From: Mycobacterium sp. ITM-2016-00316
GTDB taxonomy: Bacteria > Actinomycetota > Actinomycetes > Mycobacteriales > Mycobacteriaceae
Assembly (NCBI RefSeq): GCF_002968335.2
Contig: NZ_CP134398.1
Span: forward strand, 2,294,001 to 2,358,000
DNA length: 64,000 bases
Direction: 5' to 3'
Shown: positions 59,882 through 64,000 of the stretch, one piece after another
Numbering within the stretch: position 1 is the first letter of the stretch
Layout of the letters: each line of letters starts with the position of its first letter
Translations under genes and position numbers: made by a program
Notes under the pieces: generated by a model
What the model was told of the DNA's origin: nothing
The model's database searches: none
The model's input: the letters and a program-made list of their open reading frames with translations, nothing else

Positions 59882-61492
59882 ATGACCGTACTCGACCTCT
59901 ATGTCAGTCCACTCGGGCGAGTCGAGGGTGACCTCGACGTCCGGGTCACCGTCGAAGACGGTGTCGTCACCTCCGCCTGGACCGAGGCCGCGATGTTCCG
60001 CGGCTTCGAGATCATCCTGCGCGGCAAGGACCCTCAGGCCGGACTCGTGGTGTGCCCGCGTATCTGCGGTATCTGCGGCGGCAGCCATCTCTACAAATCG
60101 GCGTACGCACTCGACACGGCCTGGAAGACCCACATGCCGAACAATGCGACCCTGGTGCGCAATATCTGCCAGGCCGCCGAGACCCTCCAGTCGATCCCGC
60201 GCTACTTCTATGCGCTGTTCGCGATCGACCTGACCAACAAGAACTACGCCAAGTCGCCGTTGTACGCCGAGGCCGTACGCCGCTTCGCGCCCTATGTGGG
60301 GACGAGTTATCAACCGGGAGTTGTGCTTTCCGGCAAACCGGTCGAGGTGTACGCGATCTTCGGCGGACAGTGGCCGCATTCGAGCTTCATGGTGCCCGGC
60401 GGCGTGATGTGCGCACCGACACTATCGGACGTGACCCGTTCGATCGCGATCCTCGAGCACTGGAAGGACGCCTGGCTGGAAGGACAGTGGCTGGGCTGCA
60501 GCGTCGACCGCTGGCTGGAGGTCAAGACCTGGGAGGACATGCTCGCCTGGGTCGATGAGAACGAGTCGCAGTACAACAGCGACTGCGGATTCTTCATCCG
60601 GTACTGCCTCGACGTCGGACTCGACAAGTACGGCCAGGGCGTCGGCAACTACCTCGCCATGGGCACCTACTTCGACCCCGCCCGCTACGAGAACCCGACC
60701 ATCGACGGCCGCAATGCCGCGCTGATCGGCCGTTCCGGTATCTACGCAGGAGGCGCCTGGCACGACTTCGACCAGGCGAACGTGCGCGAGGACGTGACGC
60801 ATTCCTTCTATGAGGGCAGTAGGCCATTGCACCCGTTCGAGGGCGAGACCATCCCGATCGATCCCGAGGCCGGCCGCAAGCAGGGCAAGTACAGCTGGGC
60901 GAAGTCCCCGCGCTACGACATCGGCGGCGGACTGGGCAACGTTCCGTTGGAGGCCGGCCCACTGGCCCGTCGGATGGCCGCAGGCGGTCCTGATGCCTTG
61001 CCGCATCAGGACAACGACCCGCTGTTCCCCAATCTGTACAACTCGATCGGTCCCAGCGTGTTCGTCCGCCAGATGGCGCGCATGCACGAGGCACCCAAGT
61101 ACTACAAGTGGGCCCGGCAGTGGCTCGACGATATCGACCTCAAGGAGAGTTTCTACACCAAGCCCACCGAGTACGCGGAGGGCAAAGGCTTCGGCGCCAC
61201 CGAGGCGGCGCGGGGCGCGCTGGCGGACTGGATCGTCATCGAGGACTCCAAGATCAAGAACTATCAGGTGGTGACGCCGACGGCGTGGAACATCGGACCG
61301 CGGGACGGCGCAGATGTGCTGGGCCCGATCGAACAGGCGTTGATCGGTTCACCGATCGTGGATATCGAAGACCCGGTAGAACTCGGCCACGTGGCCCGCA
61401 GCTTCGACTCATGCCTGGTCTGTACCGTGCACGCCTACGACGGTAAGACAGGCAAAGAGATGTCGAAGTTCGTGATCAACGGGATGGTGTGA
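59882..61492 (+). CDS. hucL: [NiFe]-hydrogenase large subunit (group 2a, HucL)
   Basis: 536 residues. L1 motif 'VCPRICGICGGSH' with Ni/Fe ligands Cys62 and Cys65. L2 motif 'DSCLVCTVHAYD' with Cys511, Cys514 and His517. The 19 residues after His517 are the precursor tail removed by the maturation protease. The N-terminus 'LYVSPLGRVEGDLDVRVTVE' is the standard large-subunit opening. It binds the NiFe(CN)2CO site that oxidises H2. It lies 58 bases after hucS and overlaps the protease gene by four bases. Confidence 0.95.
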   Translation: MTVLDLYVSPLGRVEGDLDVRVTVEDGVVTSAWTEAAMFRGFEIILRGKDPQAGLVVCPRICGICGGSHLYKSAYALDTAWKTHMPNNATLVRNICQAAETLQSIPRYFYALFAIDLTNKNYAKSPLYAEAVRRFAPYVGTSYQPGVVLSGKPVEVYAIFGGQWPHSSFMVPGGVMCAPTLSDVTRSIAILEHWKDAWLEGQWLGCSVDRWLEVKTWEDMLAWVDENESQYNSDCGFFIRYCLDVGLDKYGQGVGNYLAMGTYFDPARYENPTIDGRNAALIGRSGIYAGGAWHDFDQANVREDVTHSFYEGSRPLHPFEGETIPIDPEAGRKQGKYSWAKSPRYDIGGGLGNVPLEAGPLARRMAAGGPDALPHQDNDPLFPNLYNSIGPSVFVRQMARMHEAPKYYKWARQWLDDIDLKESFYTKPTEYAEGKGFGATEAARGALADWIVIEDSKIKNYQVVTPTAWNIGPRDGADVLGPIEQALIGSPIVDIEDPVELGHVARSFDSCLVCTVHAYDGKTGKEMSKFVINGMV

Positions 61493-62319
61493 TCCTGACG
61501 GCTACCGAACCCGATACCGGGGTCATCGATCTCGAGCCGCCGGGTTGCGAGGTACTCGTGGTCGGCTGCGGCAATCTGCTGCGCGGCGACGACGGTGTCG
61601 GGCCCGTTCTGGTGCGCCATCTCTGGGAGCTCGGCGTGCCCGACGGCGCGCAGATGGTCGATGGCGGAACCGCAGGCATGGATACCGCATTCCGGATGCG
61701 GGGCGCGCGGCGGGTCGTCATCGTCGATGCCGCCGCCACCGGGGTGAAGCCCGGCACGGTCTACCGGGTCCCAGGCGAGGAGTTCGCCGAACTGCCGCCC
61801 CTGCAAGGGCTGCACACCCATTCGTTCCGGTGGGATCATGCCATCGCCTTTGCCCGCTGGGCATTGGGAGATGGCTGCCCGACCGATATCACGGTGTTCC
61901 TCATCGAGGTGGCAGGCGTCGAGTACGGGGCCGATCTGTCCGAACCGGTGCAGGCCGGGATGCGCACCGTCATGGACATCATCGAGCGGGAGTTCCTTTC
62001 CGCGCTGCGGCCCGCGACGGCCACCGAGGTGACCGTCGAGTTCACCGACGACGGGTACATCCGCCTCGACGCGGCGCTGGCCGGGAGTAGATTCGCCTCC
62101 GATGCGGTCGCGGCCGTGGTACGCGATGACGACTTGTGGCTCATTCCGCTTCGTGGCCCGCGCAGCGGCGGGCTGCTGCTCAAGCAGCGCAATCCGGCGG
62201 GGGATCGCAGTGCACTCGTTCACGAGGTGCTCTACGGTCGCATTCCCGTCGGTATTCGCGGCGCCTTCTGGGATGACGAGCGGGGCGCGCTGCGCATCCC
62301 GTTGGAGCCGGCGACATGA
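61489..62319 (+). CDS. Hydrogenase maturation protease with extra C-terminal domain
   Basis: 276 residues from GTG 61489. The first about 165 residues are the HyaD/HybD-type endopeptidase: 'VLVVGCGNLLRGDDGVGPVL' (nickel-binding Asp/Glu region), 'MVDGGTAGMDTAFRM' and 'RRVVIVDAAATGVKPGTVYR', with the usual His in 'LQGLHTHSFRWDHAIAFARW'. It cleaves HucL after His517. About 110 further residues ('DDGYIRLDAALAGSRFASDA', 'LWLIPLRGPRSGGLLLKQRN', 'PVGIRGAFWDDERGALRIPL') form an additional beta-rich domain not present in standard proteases, whose role is unknown. Overlaps the next gene (ATGA). Confidence 0.88.
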   Translation: MILTATEPDTGVIDLEPPGCEVLVVGCGNLLRGDDGVGPVLVRHLWELGVPDGAQMVDGGTAGMDTAFRMRGARRVVIVDAAATGVKPGTVYRVPGEEFAELPPLQGLHTHSFRWDHAIAFARWALGDGCPTDITVFLIEVAGVEYGADLSEPVQAGMRTVMDIIEREFLSALRPATATEVTVEFTDDGYIRLDAALAGSRFASDAVAAVVRDDDLWLIPLRGPRSGGLLLKQRNPAGDRSALVHEVLYGRIPVGIRGAFWDDERGALRIPLEPAT

Positions 62320-62519
62320 CGGCCGAACCGGCGCACACCGTGGAGACCCTGGTGGTGGAGGAACGCGGACAGTTCGCCGTTGACATCGTGGTGGTGTTCG
62401 CCGAGGGCGTGGTGCGCAAGCGCATCAACACCCACCACACCCGCCGGCGGGCCGAACTGGCGGCCGGGCTGATCAAGCGCGCCGCCGAGCGGGACCGCAC
62501 AGGGCCCCGGAACGGGTGA
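62316..62519 (+). CDS. Small conserved-context protein of the hydrogenase operon
   Basis: 67 residues from the ATG that overlaps the protease stop. Mixed beta then basic helix: 'VETLVVEERGQFAVDIVVVF', 'AEGVVRKRINTHHTRRRAEL' and 'AAGLIKRAAERDR'. No known domain is recognised. The basic helix and close coupling suggest a maturation or binding factor for the complex, but nothing more can be said. Its stop is 16 bases before the TPR-like gene. Confidence 0.65.
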   Translation: MTAEPAHTVETLVVEERGQFAVDIVVVFAEGVVRKRINTHHTRRRAELAAGLIKRAAERDRTGPRNG

Positions 62520-62535
62520 TATCGATGGGAGCGCC

Positions 62536-63789
62536 GTGACCGATACTGCGATCGCCGAGACCTCGGCGAAGCTCGCCGTGCGTCCACAACCGCTCGGTGC
62601 GTTCGGCCTTCCCCTGGGCTACCTGCTGGTTCCCGCCGGTGCGGACACCGAGCCGGCGCGCGCGGCACTGCTGGCGGGCCGCCTGCCCGAAGACTGGCCG
62701 TCCCGACTCGCTGCACACCGGCACGCGCTGGCCGGTGACCGGACCGCCGCCCTGGCCGCGCTGGACGGAACCGATCCGGTGACTCGTTACAACCGATTCG
62801 TGCTGGACCCCGATCTGGAAGATGCCGACGAACTGCGTTCGGCGCTCGGCGAATTCGCGCCGCTTGTCGACGTGGTCCTGTTCGCGCTCGGCCGCGTCGA
62901 CGTACCGCCGGAGGTGGGTGTCGCCGACGGCGAGTTGGCCGCCGTCGTGCTCGCGGCGCGCGCCAGCGACCTGTTGGCCGACAATCCGCCGTCGGCCATC
63001 GCCACCCTCGATTCGGCCGTTGATATTGCGCGCAGCGTATCGAGGCCATTGGCGGGGGTCCTCCTGGGCGCGTCGGCTTCGGTCTGCATCGCCACCGATG
63101 ACCCTGGCGAAGCGCATGAGCGCATCGAGAAAGCGCTGAGGCTGCTCGCCGACGCCGACGGCTTGCCCGTCGAACGCGCCGAACTGCATCTGAGCGCCGC
63201 GGGCGTGCTGCACGAACAGGCCCAGGAGAACCCGGGCCTGATCGCGCAGGCCGTGCCGCACTACCACTCGGCTCTGCAACTGGTGCGGCGCGAGGACGCA
63301 CCGCTGCTGTGGGCGTCGGCGCACGCCAACCTCGCGACCGCCTACCTGACCATGCCGATGGTCGAGGCTTCCAGTCAGCTGCGACTCGGTGTGGCATCGC
63401 AGTCGCTGCGGTCAGCGCTGACGGTCTACACCCGTGCGGAGTACCCGGAGCAGTGGGCCAGTGTCCAACTCAATCTTGCCAATTCGCTGGTGTACACACC
63501 GTCGAAGCATCAGGCCGACAACCTCGTCGAGGCCGTGGAGCTTTACGAGGCGGTGCTCGATGCCAGAGACCGGCACACCGATCCGCTCGGCAGGGCGCGG
63601 GTTTTGGCCAACCAGGGCAACGTGCTCGCCCACCTCGGCGCGTTCATGGAGGCCAAAGCCAAGTTGTACGAGGCGCGGTCGCTGTTCGAGGAGTTGAGCG
63701 ACGAGGAATCGGTGCGTGCGGTGCGCGGTGTCCTCGATGAGGTGGCCCGCCAGATCACGCTGAATCGAACCGAGGTCCCGCCCAGATGA
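62536..63789 (+). CDS. Tetratricopeptide-like helical repeat protein of the hydrogenase operon
   Basis: 417 residues from GTG 62536. The N-terminal 100 residues are not recognised. From about 140 on there are alternating amphipathic helices with TPR flavour: 'DLLADNPPSAIATLDSAVDI', 'ERAELHLSAAGVLHEQAQEN', 'YHSALQLVRREDAPLLWASA', 'HANLATAYLTMP', 'PEQWASVQLNLANSLVYTPS', 'ARVLANQGNVLAHLGAFMEA' and 'KAKLYEARSLFEELSDEESV'. No signal peptide. Likely a scaffold or assembly factor for hydrogenase. Overlaps the next gene by four bases. Confidence 0.75.
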   Translation: MTDTAIAETSAKLAVRPQPLGAFGLPLGYLLVPAGADTEPARAALLAGRLPEDWPSRLAAHRHALAGDRTAALAALDGTDPVTRYNRFVLDPDLEDADELRSALGEFAPLVDVVLFALGRVDVPPEVGVADGELAAVVLAARASDLLADNPPSAIATLDSAVDIARSVSRPLAGVLLGASASVCIATDDPGEAHERIEKALRLLADADGLPVERAELHLSAAGVLHEQAQENPGLIAQAVPHYHSALQLVRREDAPLLWASAHANLATAYLTMPMVEASSQLRLGVASQSLRSALTVYTRAEYPEQWASVQLNLANSLVYTPSKHQADNLVEAVELYEAVLDARDRHTDPLGRARVLANQGNVLAHLGAFMEAKAKLYEARSLFEELSDEESVRAVRGVLDEVARQITLNRTEVPPR

Positions 63790-64000
63790 CCACCACCGCT
63801 GAACAATCCACTGCCGGCGGTGTTGATGAGCCGGAATTCGAGATGCTCGCCAAGCGCGTCGACGACGCGATGCGGGCGCTGGCGGGTTTGGATCCGATGT
63901 CGCGGGCCATCGCCGAGGAGGTCAAGGCAGCCGTCGAGGCGATTCACCGGGCCGGACTGATCAGCATCGTGCGCAGGCTCAAGGCAGACGAGGCGACTCG
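63786..64000 (+). CDS. Probable NifU-like / Fe-S protein of the hydrogenase operon, N-terminal part (cut by window end)
   Basis: From ATG 63786, overlapping the previous stop, 71 residues are visible: 'FEMLAKRVDDAMRALAGLDP' and 'MSRAIAEEVKAAVEAIHRAG' then 'LISIVRRLKADEA'. A helical start like this precedes NifU-type domains in hydrogenase clusters of other actinobacteria, and an iron-sulfur protein (HucE) is known near this point in M. smegmatis. The rest lies outside the window, so this remains a guess. Confidence 0.4.
   Translation, partial: MTTTAEQSTAGGVDEPEFEMLAKRVDDAMRALAGLDPMSRAIAEEVKAAVEAIHRAGLISIVRRLKADEAT

Overview
The window is high-GC actinobacterial chromosome with dense, overlapping operons. 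It carries genes typical of mycobacteria: mycothione reductase, EfpA-type exporters, an antigen-85-family mycolyltransferase, PptT with PptH, LppU, and a PGRS-like glycine-rich protein. Most of positions 1500-49970 follows, in pieces, the gene order I know from Mycobacterium tuberculosis (mtr-mqo-cobO-cobB-cysG-efpA-proS-rimP-nusA-infB-rbfA-nrnA-dinF; pptH-pptT-truB; sirR-ribF-rpsO-lppU-gpsI-pepR; ald-aldR). A class A beta-lactamase after pepR and a complete hydrogenase locus point to a rapidly growing Mycolicibacterium-type species rather than the tuberculosis complex. No search was run, so species and orthology are inferences from remembered families.

Layout. 1-1492: end of a GntR regulator, an ArsR regulator and a methyltransferase. 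1495-10987: mycothiol redox enzyme, hydrolase, malate:quinone oxidoreductase, acetyltransferase, then a tightly coupled cobalamin/siroheme run (chelatase-like AAA-VWA protein, CobO, CobB, CysG). 11021-14924: two consecutive EfpA-like MFS exporters, the second preceded by a cluster of DnaA-box-like sequences. 14936-23189: proS and the transcription/translation operon rimP-nusA-ylxR-infB-rbfA, with two DUF4439-type proteins on the other strand. 23215-28015: a large PGRS-like secreted protein between two strong hairpin terminators. It separates rbfA from nrnA-dinF and appears frameshifted in its N-terminal region. 30419-36356: antigen-85-like esterase, deoC, echA16, DUF2277, DUF1802, CocE-type hydrolase and a DUF3558-like protein. 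deoC is flanked by short inverted repeats with near-constant spacing. 36491-48157: PptH-PptT-TruB, SRPBCC protein, SirR/MntR, RibF, S15, LppU, PNPase, PepR, beta-lactamase and a glyoxalase-like protein. 48232-49967: ald and its divergent regulator aldR.

49964-64000 is the accessory part. A frameshifted hypothetical gene and two gene fragments (TetR and SDR) lie beside a [NiFe]-hydrogenase island. The island has hypA-hypB on the minus strand, hypF-hypC-hypD-hypE on the plus strand, an AraC-family regulator, then a divergently transcribed structural operon. That operon encodes a DUF1641 protein (HucM-like), small subunit HucS, large subunit HucL, a maturation protease with an extra C-terminal domain, a 67-residue protein, a TPR-like protein and the start of a probable NifU-like protein. 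The set matches the group 2a (Huc-type) uptake hydrogenase known from M. smegmatis, which oxidises H2 down to atmospheric concentration and feeds electrons to menaquinone. HypA/B insert nickel, HypC/D/E/F build the Fe(CN)2CO centre, and the protease removes the HucL C-terminal tail.

The items most worth a second look are the disrupted PGRS-like insertion, the repeats around deoC, the DnaA-box cluster, the KstR-like palindrome, the decayed genes at the island edge, and the uncharacterised accessory genes and AraC control region of the hydrogenase operon.
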